Assembly (NCBI GenBank): GCA_030643245.1
Contig: DAOWME010000019.1
Location: 1 to 21,417 of the forward strand
DNA length: 21,417 nucleotides
Source: Deltaproteobacteria bacterium
GTDB taxonomy: Bacteria; Desulfobacterota; UBA8473
Direction of reading: 5' to 3'
Within the stretch, counting starts at the first letter, position 1. The number at the start of each line of letters is the position of its first letter. This document shows positions 6,516 to 14,405 of this stretch, piece after piece. Below the pieces are notes generated by a model, which searched no databases, was not told the origin of the DNA, and worked only from the letters and a program-made list of their open reading frames with translations. A program made the position numbers and the translations under genes.

Positions 6516-8333
6516 TTGATATATAATAACCTTATTTATCTACTGGTCGTCATCCTCATACTCTCTACAAGCAGCGTACCGGATTCCCCACAAATCCCGC
6601 TGCCTTTGGCAGTCTTGATTTTTCTGGTGAAAGGATTACTCTACCAGCAACTCGTCCACCGTATCCACGGACGAGACCGCATACAACTTGCTTCTCAATA
6701 TTTTGCCGCAGAACAAAAACTCTCCATCATGGCGATCATCTTGATAGCTACTGATGTCTGTCTGCTCGATTTCAAATATTATATGTCCCAACTTCCCTTG
6801 ACGTCCCAACTTCCTGTACTGGTCAACTTTGGTGGTCTCTCGCTCTTTTTCGGGTACCTGGCAATCATGTGGAGTAATGCCAGAAAAAGCTACCATGCTG
6901 TTTTCGGCAGGATGTACAATCGGCGATCTTTTCTTCTTAACAACATTAAAATCAACCTGCCGATCATCTTCCCATGGCTCTTCTTATCTCTGCTTGCCAA
7001 CCTCCTGGAGTTGTCCTCCATCCCCTGGCTCAAAGACTTCATGGCCTCCCCATGGGGAGAACCGCTAATTTTTATCTTCTTCATTCTGATTCTTGTCCTG
7101 ACCTTTCCGGCTATTATTATCCGACTCTGGAATTGCTCCCCACTGCCGGCTGGCAATATCAGAACCCGGATAGAAAATTTCTGCCGGAAACAGCGCCTTG
7201 AGTATGCCGAGATCATGAGCTGGCCTTTGTTTGAGGGGCGAATGTTGACGGCAGGCGTTATGGGGCTCGTCAAGAGATTTCGCTATTTGTTGATCACCCC
7301 TGCCATGCTTAATGCCATGACCCCTGAAGAAATCGAGGCGGTCATGTCCCACGAAATAGGCCATGTGAAGAAACACCACCTCCAACTTTATCTCCTCTTT
7401 TTTATCGGCTTCGGATTGCTGGCCCAGGTTAGCGCCTATCCTCTCCTCTATGTCCTCCTCAACTCCGATTTCTTTTATAAAATTATCCTCTTTACCAACA
7501 AAGAACCGGCTTCTGCTTTGGCCTTTATGACCACCATCCCCATGTTTGTGCTCATGATTGTCTACTTCCGCTATATCTTGGGTTTTTTCATGAGAAACTT
7601 TGAAAGGCAGGCAGATCTCCATGTATTTGATACAATGCCCGACAGTAGACCGCTCATTAGCGTCTTGGAAAAGATCGCCTGGTTGAACGGCAATATTCGT
7701 GACCTGCCGAGCTGGCATCACTTCAGCATTGGTCAGCGTGTGGACTTCCTGCAAAAATGCCAGGAGAATCCATCCCTCATCAGAAAACACAATTGCAAGG
7801 TCTACAGCATACTGTCACTCTATCTATTCACCGTAGCAATCACCGGTTTTATCCTCTGGAAGATGCCGACGAATCTACTTGAAGGCACAGCCACAGAAAA
7901 ATTTACTGAGGCGGTGATAAAACACAAGATCAAAGAGGACCCGCAAAACCATCTTTGGTATCAACTGATGGGAGACTTGCAATACGGAAATAAATTGTAT
8001 CCGCAGGCGATTGCCGCCTACGAAACCGCCCTGGGACTGGAGCCCGACAACGCGGAAGTTTTGAATAATTTAGCCTGGCTCCTGCTGACCGCCGAAGAAA
8101 AAGAATTCCTTGACCCTGTGAGGGCGCTGCCCCTTGCAAAACGGGCAGTCAAATTGAGATCCCTCGGCCATATACTTGACACCCTGGCAACAGCTTATTG
8201 GATGAATGGCTTTAATGAACTTGCCGTAATGACAGAAAGACAGGCAATGGCCAGAGATCCGGCCAATCGTAAATACTACCGCAACCAGATGGAAAAATTC
8301 GCCACCTATAAGCGGCTCCTTCCCATGGAATAG
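6516..8333 (+). CDS. Membrane M48-family metallopeptidase with C-terminal TPRs
   Basis: The 605-aa product has about six N-terminal hydrophobic segments (roughly 3-19, 28-45, 70-86, 100-118, 145-165, 183-204). The zinc motif MSHEIGHVKKHH follows, with HEIGH at 279-283. Two more membrane segments lie near 290-315 and 336-358, then a third-ligand motif FERQAD (Glu363) and a last segment near 430-448. After that come TPR-like helices (about 476-513 and 550-583) that face the side of the C-terminus. This is the Ste24/HtpX-like plan used for quality control of membrane or lipidated proteins, with TPRs for substrate docking. The only available start is a TTG at 6516, with a stop six codons before it and no good ribosome-binding site, so the N-terminus may be altered. 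Arginine codons are largely CGN, unlike the AGR-rich operon upstream, which suggests a different origin. The gene stands alone. Confidence 0.88.
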   Translation: MIYNNLIYLLVVILILSTSSVPDSPQIPLPLAVLIFLVKGLLYQQLVHRIHGRDRIQLASQYFAAEQKLSIMAIILIATDVCLLDFKYYMSQLPLTSQLPVLVNFGGLSLFFGYLAIMWSNARKSYHAVFGRMYNRRSFLLNNIKINLPIIFPWLFLSLLANLLELSSIPWLKDFMASPWGEPLIFIFFILILVLTFPAIIIRLWNCSPLPAGNIRTRIENFCRKQRLEYAEIMSWPLFEGRMLTAGVMGLVKRFRYLLITPAMLNAMTPEEIEAVMSHEIGHVKKHHLQLYLLFFIGFGLLAQVSAYPLLYVLLNSDFFYKIILFTNKEPASALAFMTTIPMFVLMIVYFRYILGFFMRNFERQADLHVFDTMPDSRPLISVLEKIAWLNGNIRDLPSWHHFSIGQRVDFLQKCQENPSLIRKHNCKVYSILSLYLFTVAITGFILWKMPTNLLEGTATEKFTEAVIKHKIKEDPQNHLWYQLMGDLQYGNKLYPQAIAAYETALGLEPDNAEVLNNLAWLLLTAEEKEFLDPVRALPLAKRAVKLRSLGHILDTLATAYWMNGFNELAVMTERQAMARDPANRKYYRNQMEKFATYKRLLPME

Positions 8334-8538
8334 TAGGTCATGGAACGGGGAATAATCACCAGGAGGGACTGAAAAGATGAACATCGAACGTCCAACATCG
8401 AACGTTGAATGGTAAAAGATGAAGAAACGGGTATATGGCCTATTAAAAGCTTACAAAATAACTTAGCGCTTATGGAAATAATCACCGAGAGTAGGGGGGG
8501 GCGTAACCTTTCCGAAAGAATATGAGTCTTCTCGCAGC
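8334..8538. other. Intergenic region between convergent genes with a short tandem repeat
   Basis: The 205 nt between the M48 and aspartase stops contain two copies of AACATCGAACGT (8380-8391 and 8394-8405) two bases apart. The second runs into CATCGAACGTTGAATG, which is nearly its own reverse complement. There is also a run of eight G (8494-8501) and a repeated AATAATCACC (8351-8360 and 8478-8487, approximate). I find no open frame and no clear terminator. Confidence 0.5.
8380..8405. repeat. Two-unit tandem repeat AACATCGAACGT
   Basis: Two identical 12-mers separated by CC are followed by TGAATG. From memory, sequences of this AACATCGAACGTCC type recur as interspersed repeats in several Desulfobacterota and related genomes; this was not checked. 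Confidence 0.6.
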
Positions 8539-10422
8539 TCATGAAGACCGAATTGCTGCCATTTTAGTAGGTTCAAGCATATTTTCAGGGGTAAGCATCC
8601 TCCTTGCTTCCTCTTCGGACAGAAGTTTCCTTTCAATAACAAGTTCTGCAATGCTCTTGTCCGTCAGCAACGCTTCCCTTGCCAGTTCACCGCACAGTTC
8701 ATAACCCAACACGGGCGTTAGAGCTGTGACAAGACTGATACTATTTTCCACCAGATCCCTGCTGCGCTTTTCATTCGCACTGATTCCGTCAATACAACGC
8801 ACCTTCAGCGTAGCCATGCCATTCTTGAGCATATCAATGGATTCAAATATGCTTTGAGCTATAACCGGTTCCATAACATTCAACTCCAGTTGCCCGGCTT
8901 CTGAAGCCATGGTAACGGTCACGTCATTGCCTATTACCTTGTACGAAACCTGGTTTACAACTTCCGGTATTACAGGATTTATCTTTCCAGGCATTATGGA
9001 CGATCCAGGCTGCATCTCCGGCAGATTGATTTCGCTGAATCCTGTTCTCGGGCCCGAGGAAAGGAGACGCAAATCATTGCATATTCTTGACAACTTGATT
9101 GCCAGCCTTTTCAATACTGATGAGAACGTAACAAAAGGACCCGTATCCTGTGTCGCTGCGATCAGATTGGGATCAAGCCTTACTTCTAACCCACTAATAT
9201 CAGACAAATGGCAAATAATTTTTCCCCGATATTCAGGATCACTATTGATTCCGGTGCCGATTGCAGTCCCGCCCATATTCAGCCTTAGCAATAACTGAGA
9301 AGCCACTCCAAACCGTTCAACTTCGTCCTCAAGCGCTACAGCATAAGCTTCGAATTCCTGTCCCAATGTGACAGGTACTGCATCCTGAAGCTGTGTCCGG
9401 CCCATCTTGATAACATGGGCAAATTCTTCTCCCTTCTTTCTGAAGGATGCGATCAGGTCGAGTAATACAGTCATCATCTGTGAACTGCATTTTATGATTG
9501 CAAGTTTCAAAGCACTTGGATAAACATCATTGGTTGACTGCGATAAGTTGACATGGTCGTTTGGATGACAGTAATCGTATTCCCCTTTGCTGTGGCCCAA
9601 GATTTCCAGGGCACGATTTGCGATAACCTCATTAGCATTCATGTTTGTGGAAGTGCCTGCGCCTCCCTGGATCAAGTCCACGACGAAATCGGCGCTAAGC
9701 CTGCCTGCCATGATTTCTTCACATGCAAGGACAATGGCATCAGTAATCGGTTTTGAGAGGAGGCCTAATTCATAATTGGCCTTGGCTGCGGCCATTTTAA
9801 TCATTGCCAGGGCTTCAATCAATTCCGGATAATGTGATATGGAAATCCCGCTAATGTAAAAATTTTCAAGCGCACGAAAAGTCTGAATACCGAAATAATA
9901 CTCAAGAGGGACCTCCCTTTCTCCCAACAGATCATGCTCAAACCGTGCCTTACCTGAGAAGTATCGTGAGGCGATATTCGAAGCCTTGATACTGCTCATG
10001 CGCATACGATGCGATATGACCCTCGATAGACGCATTATGATTCTTCCTCCGGCTATGGGATAGGTGTTCAAAAATTCTGAAGCTTCTTCATTGCTCCAGG
10101 TCATGACTGTCGATCTCTCAACGACGCGGGCCGTTGTTGTATGTGGCAAATCTTCTATTAAGGCGCCTTCACCCATGAAGTCATGCTTACCGAAAAAGCG
10201 CACCCGATCCTCTCGACCGAACGGGTCTTTCTTAAATATTTCCAGCCTGCCCTCACATATGACATACGCATACTTTCTCGGCATACCTTCTTCAAAGAGA
10301 GACTCGCCCGGCTCATATGTCTTGATCTCAACGTGATCTGCCAGAAATTTCATCTCTTCGTCACTTAGGTTCTGAAGAAAATACATATCTCCAAGGTACT
10401 CAACAATAGTTTCTTTTTTCAT
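8539..10422 (-). CDS. aspA: Aspartate ammonia-lyase with an N-terminal cyclic-nucleotide-binding-type domain
   Basis: The 627-aa product is about 160 residues longer than a normal aspartase. Residues 1-150 form a cNMP-binding (CAP-type) beta-roll: FLQNLSDEEMKFLADH, YEPGESLFEEG, YVICEGRLEIF and FMGEGALIEDLPHTTTARV. Residues 160-627 are a complete fumarase/aspartase-superfamily enzyme: GAGTSTNMNANEVIANRA (255-271), HVNLSQSTNDVYPSA, GTAIGTGINSDPEYRGKI and the flexible-loop signature GSSIMPGKINP (473-483). The TSTNMNANE and NSDPEY versions favour aspartase (aspartate to fumarate plus ammonia) over fumarase. The conserved Arg that holds the cyclic phosphate in cNMP domains appears as His94/Thr95, although Glu85 remains, so the ligand is uncertain. 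ATG 10422 has AAGGAG 7 nt upstream and was preferred over an in-frame GTG at 10440. The gene follows sppA by 66 nt. Confidence 0.93.
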   Translation of the reverse strand: MKKETIVEYLGDMYFLQNLSDEEMKFLADHVEIKTYEPGESLFEEGMPRKYAYVICEGRLEIFKKDPFGREDRVRFFGKHDFMGEGALIEDLPHTTTARVVERSTVMTWSNEEASEFLNTYPIAGGRIIMRLSRVISHRMRMSSIKASNIASRYFSGKARFEHDLLGEREVPLEYYFGIQTFRALENFYISGISISHYPELIEALAMIKMAAAKANYELGLLSKPITDAIVLACEEIMAGRLSADFVVDLIQGGAGTSTNMNANEVIANRALEILGHSKGEYDYCHPNDHVNLSQSTNDVYPSALKLAIIKCSSQMMTVLLDLIASFRKKGEEFAHVIKMGRTQLQDAVPVTLGQEFEAYAVALEDEVERFGVASQLLLRLNMGGTAIGTGINSDPEYRGKIICHLSDISGLEVRLDPNLIAATQDTGPFVTFSSVLKRLAIKLSRICNDLRLLSSGPRTGFSEINLPEMQPGSSIMPGKINPVIPEVVNQVSYKVIGNDVTVTMASEAGQLELNVMEPVIAQSIFESIDMLKNGMATLKVRCIDGISANEKRSRDLVENSISLVTALTPVLGYELCGELAREALLTDKSIAELVIERKLLSEEEARRMLTPENMLEPTKMAAIRSS

Positions 10423-10488
10423 TCGCTTCTCCTTTTCCACCTATTGGGTAAAACGGACCGTCCCTAATTTTGAAGATGGGCTCCAAAC

Positions 10489-11460
10489 TCATGGCGCCCA
10501 CAAATACATAAACCTAAGTCCTATAACCTCTTCGATGGAGCCCATACCTAAATTGATAAGGTTCATGGTATGGATTCCAGTGGGGAATGCCCCTGAATAT
10601 ATATTATTCCTGTAACTGAACGGTCGGTGATAGGTTGTTATCCTCGCCTCGCGAATACCCGCCCTGGTCTTTGCGATCTCTATGGCATCGTCAAGATAAC
10701 CGATACTATCAATCAAACCCAGACTAACCGCCTGCCCGGCGGTATAGACCCTTCCATCGGCAAGTTCCACGACCTCATCTACTGTCAGTTTATCCCTGTT
10801 TTCAGCAACCATATCAATGAACCTGGCGTACAACTCACCTATGATTGAATTTAATATCCGTTTTTCATCCTCTGTATTTGATCTAAAGGGTGACAACAGG
10901 TCCTTTTTGTCGCCGGATTTCACACTCTCATCCTTCACACCAACCTTTTCTAATAGTTCCTCTGCACTGAACTTAAAGGCGATAACACCGATGCTTCCTG
11001 TTATGGTAGTAGGATGTGCGACGATGCTGTCGGCGGCCAACGAAACATAATAAGCTCCGGAGGCAGCCACGTCCATCAAGCATGCTACAACCGGAACCTG
11101 CTTTGCTTCTTTAAACTTTTTGATTTCCCTATAGATAATATCACTGGCCGTGACGCTTCCGCCAGGACTATTTATTCGGAGTATCAACCCCTTTACACTC
11201 TTGTCGGAAAACGCCTTCATCAATTCTTCACGTATACGTGAGACCATATTGGGCCCCTTTGGCAAAAGAGAAATGCTTGACCGCTCCTTTGTGGTAATAA
11301 CACCGGAGATATCAACAAGTATAATCTTGGATTTACCCTGCCCTGCTACAACTGTTTCAACAAGGGGCCTTGTCTGTTCAATCAGGTGGAAGGAACATCC
11401 ATACAAGGATAGAGACAGAAGGATAAGAAAGATTTGGGCACAAGGTTTGCTGGGACACAT
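10489..11460 (-). CDS. sppA: Signal peptide peptidase SppA (S49), short form, predicted lipoprotein
   Basis: The 323-aa product has a hydrophobic N-terminus ending in LSLYGC, with a lipobox-like Cys22 that would anchor it in the membrane. The S49 core shows LRINSPGGSVTASD (94-107), the nucleophile in DVAASGAYYVSLAAD (Ser134) and TTITGSIGVI (151-160). The lysine of the Ser/Lys dyad is expected at Lys186 in SGDKKDLLSPFR. The spacing of 52 residues between Ser and Lys is the same as in the short Bacillus-type SppA, which assembles as an octamer and clears cleaved signal peptides. The ATG at 11460 has GGGGAGGT about 9 nt upstream. It is first in a two-gene minus-strand unit with the aspartase fusion, with no obvious functional link. 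The Tyr at lipobox position -2 is unusual, so lipidation is likely but not certain. Confidence 0.92.
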   Translation of the reverse strand: MCPSKPCAQIFLILLSLSLYGCSFHLIEQTRPLVETVVAGQGKSKIILVDISGVITTKERSSISLLPKGPNMVSRIREELMKAFSDKSVKGLILRINSPGGSVTASDIIYREIKKFKEAKQVPVVACLMDVAASGAYYVSLAADSIVAHPTTITGSIGVIAFKFSAEELLEKVGVKDESVKSGDKKDLLSPFRSNTEDEKRILNSIIGELYARFIDMVAENRDKLTVDEVVELADGRVYTAGQAVSLGLIDSIGYLDDAIEIAKTRAGIREARITTYHRPFSYRNNIYSGAFPTGIHTMNLINLGMGSIEEVIGLRFMYLWAP

Positions 11461-11539
11461 GATATCAACCTCCCCATATTTTCATCTAAAAATAATGAGT
11501 GCCTGAAGTTAAGGAATACGCTCCAAAACACTGCTGATT

Positions 11540-11568
11540 TTGATTCTGACCAAGACCTGGCTTATAAA
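11540..11568 (+). promoter_or_regulatory. Possible sigma-70-type promoter upstream of carD
   Basis: TTGATT (11540-11545) and TATAAA (11563-11568) are separated by exactly 17 nt. If it serves carD the leader would be about 410 nt long. It is a consensus match only, in AT-rich sequence where chance matches are common. Confidence 0.35.
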
Positions 11569-11570
11569 AT

Positions 11571-11631
11571 AATCAGAATAAATTAACTTTAGGGACGTGT
11601 AACTTTTTGTGTAACCGCACAAGTTCGGAAA
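11571..11631. repeat. Decayed copy of the 14406-14582 repeat element
   Basis: The stretch 11606-11631 resembles 14491-14515 (gtaaccgcacaagttcgg against gtaactgcacaggtggg). AATCAGAATAAATT at 11571 resembles the element's terminal AATCAGAAATTTT. The match is imperfect and the second end is not found, so this is a fragment at best. Confidence 0.4.
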
Positions 11632-11987
11632 AATATAAACTACTTTTGAAGTTGCATGAAAGATACCATATTCTATATGCTTAATTTACCAAATACAACA
11701 AGGTTTTTCATTTTATGTACTTTGAAGGAGCAATTTTATTGGGTTTCGTCCTTATTTTGCCGAAATCTTCATATCCATGCCCACGAACGGTTGCCCTTCT
11801 CTTTTTCCCAGCGCGGATGGCGTATACATTTTTGTGTTCTGTTCAGCCCTCAGAGCATCTGCCTTCGCTTCTCTCTTTCCGAGTTAACTGTTCCACCAAC
11901 AATTTTATTGACTACACCTCCGAAACATGCTAAACTTCGAGAAAATAAAAGAAGGAATTAGAAGGTGAGAAGGGAGGCTATTTTCTA

Positions 11988-12470
11988 ATGTTTGAAATTG
12001 GAGATATAGGTGTATATCCTTCACATGGGGTAGGGGTTATTCAGTCTATTGAGAACAAGGAAATTTCGGGTCACGAACAGACTTTCTTCATGTTTAGGAT
12101 AATGGATAGTGATACAACCATAATGATTCCAGTCGACAATATTGATGCCGTCGGTCTGAGACGTGTGATTCACGCAGAAGAGGTCTCAAAAGTATATGAC
12201 ATATTGAAAAAGAAGGATATCGAAGTTGAGAATCAGACATGGAACAGGAGGTATCGCGAATATACACAAAAGATAAAGAGTGGCTCGGTTTTTGAAGTGG
12301 CCGAGGTCCTCAGAGACCTCTTCATTTTGAAATTGGAAAAGGAACTTTCCTTTGGGGAAAAAAAGATGCTGGATGCGGCCCGCAGCCTATTGGTTAAAGA
12401 ACTCTCCATTGCTCAGAATCGTCCTGAGGAGAAAATAGAAAACAGGATAAAAAGCATTTTTGCATGTTAA
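11988..12470 (+). CDS. carD: CarD/CdnL-family transcriptional regulator
   Basis: The 160-aa product begins MFEIGDIGVYPSHGVGVIQS. This is the RNA-polymerase-interacting Tudor-like domain of CarD (about residues 1-60), which binds the beta subunit and stabilises open promoter complexes. The helical C-terminal part contains YREYTQKIKSGSVFEVAEVL and LSFGEKKMLDAARSLLVKEL, typical of the CarD DNA-binding domain. The ATG at 11988 has GGGAGG about 10 nt upstream. The order carD, PIN/TRAM protein, ispD, ispF is a recurring one in Desulfobacterota and resembles the Bacillus yacL-ispD-ispF run. A 167-nt gap with a strong hairpin separates it from the next gene, so carD may have its own transcript. Confidence 0.95.
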   Translation: MFEIGDIGVYPSHGVGVIQSIENKEISGHEQTFFMFRIMDSDTTIMIPVDNIDAVGLRRVIHAEEVSKVYDILKKKDIEVENQTWNRRYREYTQKIKSGSVFEVAEVLRDLFILKLEKELSFGEKKMLDAARSLLVKELSIAQNRPEEKIENRIKSIFAC

Positions 12471-12527
12471 CGTTTTGAGTCCTTTATTCGCCTGCGTTCA
12501 ACCTCGTCAAAATCTCCAGTAACTTGA

Positions 12528-12566
12528 GCCCTTTATCCCTGACCGGAACGGACAGGGATAAAGGGC
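12528..12566. terminator. Strong hairpin, probable terminator or attenuator after carD
   Basis: GCCCTTTATCCCTG (12528-12541) pairs perfectly with 12553-12566, giving a 14-bp stem with an 11-nt loop 58 nt after the carD stop. The sequence after the stem (ATAATTATTC) is AT-rich but has no long T-run. It could therefore be a weak intrinsic terminator, a processing signal, or a protein-binding palindrome. Confidence 0.5.
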
Positions 12567-12637
12567 ATAATTATTCACAGATAAAACCTGTAATTCATAT
12601 CTTTTCAACCTTATGAATGAAAGGAGGTGATATGTAA

Positions 12638-13663
12638 GTGGGTACCATTGTTTTGCGCATGTTTTTGGTTTTACTATGCTCCACCGGGGGATATTATGTT
12701 GCGTATGATTTTTTGGGTTCTACCTACCTGGCGATGTGGGGGTTTGTGGCGGGCCTTGCCCTGTCCTTCCTGGCCCTTTTCCTGGAACAACGTATCGTGA
12801 AACATCCTTTAAGAGCCATAGTCGGCGGATGCATAGGGTTAATCGCCGGTCTTGTGGTAGCAAACCTGTTTTCCTATGTTTTTTTACTCGGTATTCTTGG
12901 AAAAGGGATACCGGCTCTGTTGATTTACATATTGATGAACTGCATTCTTGGTTATATGGGCTTGAAGGTGGGAAGCAAGAAAGGGGGGGAATTCCAGGTC
13001 GCTGACATAACTCGGCAGAAAGGTCAACCTACAGAAGAAAATTTGAAAATATTGGATACCAGCGTTATTATAGATGGCAGGATAGCTGATATATGTGAAA
13101 TAGGATTCATTGAGGGTACGTTTATCTTACCCCAGTTTATCCTTCAGGAACTGCAACATGTTGCTGACTCCTCGGACTCCATTAGACGGACCAGGGGGAG
13201 GAGAGGCTTGGATATCTTGAATAAGATGCAAAAACAGGTTGACCTGAATGTGAGGATTGTGGACAATGATTTCCCAAGAATAAGGGAGGTTGATAGCAAA
13301 CTCGTAGCCCTTGCGAAAAAGATGAATGGGAAGATTGTCACCAATGATTTTAACCTCAATAAGGTGGCGGAGCTGCAGGGCGTATCGGTTCTAAACATAA
13401 ACCAACTGGCAAATGCCCTGAAGCCTGTTGTTCTGCCGGGTGAGGTGATGAGTATCAGGATATTGAAGGAGGGTAAGGAACCAGGACAGGGTGTGGCCTA
13501 TCTCGATGATGGGACTATGGTTGTGGTGGATAATGCCAGGAAGCATATGGGGCAAGACGTTGACGTGGCTGTTACGAGCGTTCTTCAGACTACAGCCGGA
13601 AGAATGATCTTTAGTGTATTGAAAGACGATGCACCTGACGGGCTTCATAGCTTACGTTATTGA
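12638..13663 (+). CDS. Membrane-anchored PIN/TRAM-domain protein (YacL-like)
   Basis: The 341-aa product has four N-terminal membrane segments (about 5-22, 31-48, 61-83, 89-108). These are followed by a PIN domain from about residue 137: ILDTSVIIDGRIADI carries Asp140 and Asp146, with further acidic residues at Glu171, Asp219 and Asp237 (VTNDFNL). A TRAM domain follows at about 265-325 (LPGEVMSIRILKEGKEPGQG and VDVAVTSVLQTTAGRMIF). PIN domains are Mg-dependent ribonucleases and TRAM binds RNA, so it is probably a membrane-tethered RNase, but the substrate of this family is not established. The GTG start at 12638 is fixed by the excellent site AAAGGAGGTGAT ending 7 nt before it. ispD starts 9 nt after the stop. 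Confidence 0.92.
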   Translation: MGTIVLRMFLVLLCSTGGYYVAYDFLGSTYLAMWGFVAGLALSFLALFLEQRIVKHPLRAIVGGCIGLIAGLVVANLFSYVFLLGILGKGIPALLIYILMNCILGYMGLKVGSKKGGEFQVADITRQKGQPTEENLKILDTSVIIDGRIADICEIGFIEGTFILPQFILQELQHVADSSDSIRRTRGRRGLDILNKMQKQVDLNVRIVDNDFPRIREVDSKLVALAKKMNGKIVTNDFNLNKVAELQGVSVLNINQLANALKPVVLPGEVMSIRILKEGKEPGQGVAYLDDGTMVVVDNARKHMGQDVDVAVTSVLQTTAGRMIFSVLKDDAPDGLHSLRY

Positions 13664-13672
13664 GAGGAATCA

Positions 13673-14398
13673 ATGAGGGCTGTTGCCCTGATCCCTGCTG
13701 CAGGAATGGGGAAGAGGATGGGTACGCTTATCAGCAAACCGTTTCTTCCTATAGGCAATAGGCCAATCCTGGCTGAGACTCTCCTCAGATTTGAGGAGTC
13801 ATCACTGATTAGTGAGGTTTACGTTATTGTCTCAAATAAGGAGGAAGGTCATTTCAGAGAAGATATTGCAAATAAGTACAATCTGAAGAAGGTTACCAAG
13901 ATAGTCATAGGTGGTGTTGAAAGGCAGGATTCCGTCAAAAAAGGTCTGGATGCTATAGAACCCAGGTGTGACATAGTGATGATACACGACGGGATCCGTC
14001 CTTTTGTTACCACCCAACTTATAGATGAATCCATCATGGAGACACAGAAACACGACGCTACAGTGGTGGCTGTTCCAGTGAAAGAGACGGTCAAAAGGGT
14101 ATCGTATCACGGAGAAATTTTGGAAACATTGGACCGAAATAGACTCTGGCTTGCCCAAACCCCTCAGACCTTCAATTACGACATAATAATAAGCGCGCAT
14201 AAAAATGCTTTTGAAAATAACCTACGCGGGACCGATGATTCCTCCCTCGTGGAGGTCTTGGGCATAAAGGTCAGGATCATAGCGGGTTCCTATGGGAACA
14301 TCAAGATTACAACGCCGGAAGATTTAATCCTGGCCAGGGCCTTCCTTGAAGACAACGAACATATGGTGAGTGCCTGCGAGCCTATCAATATTGGGTAG
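13673..14398 (+). CDS. ispD: 2-C-methyl-D-erythritol 4-phosphate cytidylyltransferase
   Basis: The 241-aa product is a full-length IspD, the third step of the MEP isoprenoid pathway (MEP plus CTP to CDP-ME). It shows the nucleotide-binding N-terminus ALIPAAGMGKRMG with a downstream SKPFLPIGNRPIL lysine, GGVERQDSVKKGLDAI, IVMIHDGIRPFV (substrate acidic site), VPVKETVKR, LAQTPQTF and the C-terminal TDDSSLVE and GSYGNIKITTPEDL blocks. The ATG at 13673 has GAGAGGA about 4-5 nt upstream. It follows the PIN/TRAM gene by 9 nt and precedes ispF by 233 nt. In many genomes ispD and ispF are adjacent or fused; here the gap is filled by the inverted-repeat element. Confidence 0.96.
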   Translation: MRAVALIPAAGMGKRMGTLISKPFLPIGNRPILAETLLRFEESSLISEVYVIVSNKEEGHFREDIANKYNLKKVTKIVIGGVERQDSVKKGLDAIEPRCDIVMIHDGIRPFVTTQLIDESIMETQKHDATVVAVPVKETVKRVSYHGEILETLDRNRLWLAQTPQTFNYDIIISAHKNAFENNLRGTDDSSLVEVLGIKVRIIAGSYGNIKITTPEDLILARAFLEDNEHMVSACEPINIG

Positions 14399-14405
14399 TT
14401 GTATA

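Larger units (their letters stand above)
11461..11987. other. 527-nt intergenic region between sppA and carD
   Basis: No convincing gene is seen. The region contains a promoter-like pair at 11540-11568, a decayed copy of the 14406-type element at about 11571-11631, and a pyrimidine-rich block (11742-11899) flanked by the 11-bp direct repeat CAATTTTATTG. The open frames on the plus strand (for example 11656-11961) lack a ribosome-binding site and a protein-like pattern. Confidence 0.6.

Noticed and set aside
7065..7790. 241-codon open frame on the minus strand inside the M48 peptidase gene
   Set aside because: It lies wholly antisense to a gene with clear zinc and TPR motifs. Its product is a patchy His/Asp/Lys/Gln-rich sequence with no domain pattern, and there is no ribosome-binding site.
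8494..8501. Run of eight G, considered as a phase-variation tract
   Set aside because: It is outside any open frame and not placed between promoter elements of a gene, so there is nothing visible for it to switch.
8526..8548. GTCTTC/GAAGAC inverted repeat at the aspartase stop, considered as a terminator
   Set aside because: The stem is only six base pairs with an 11-nt loop, overlaps the coding end and has no T-run on the minus strand.
11656..11961. 101-codon and 72-codon plus-strand open frames before carD
   Set aside because: They overlap each other in different frames, have no ribosome-binding site and a Cys/Phe/Ser/His-rich composition typical of non-coding pyrimidine-rich DNA.
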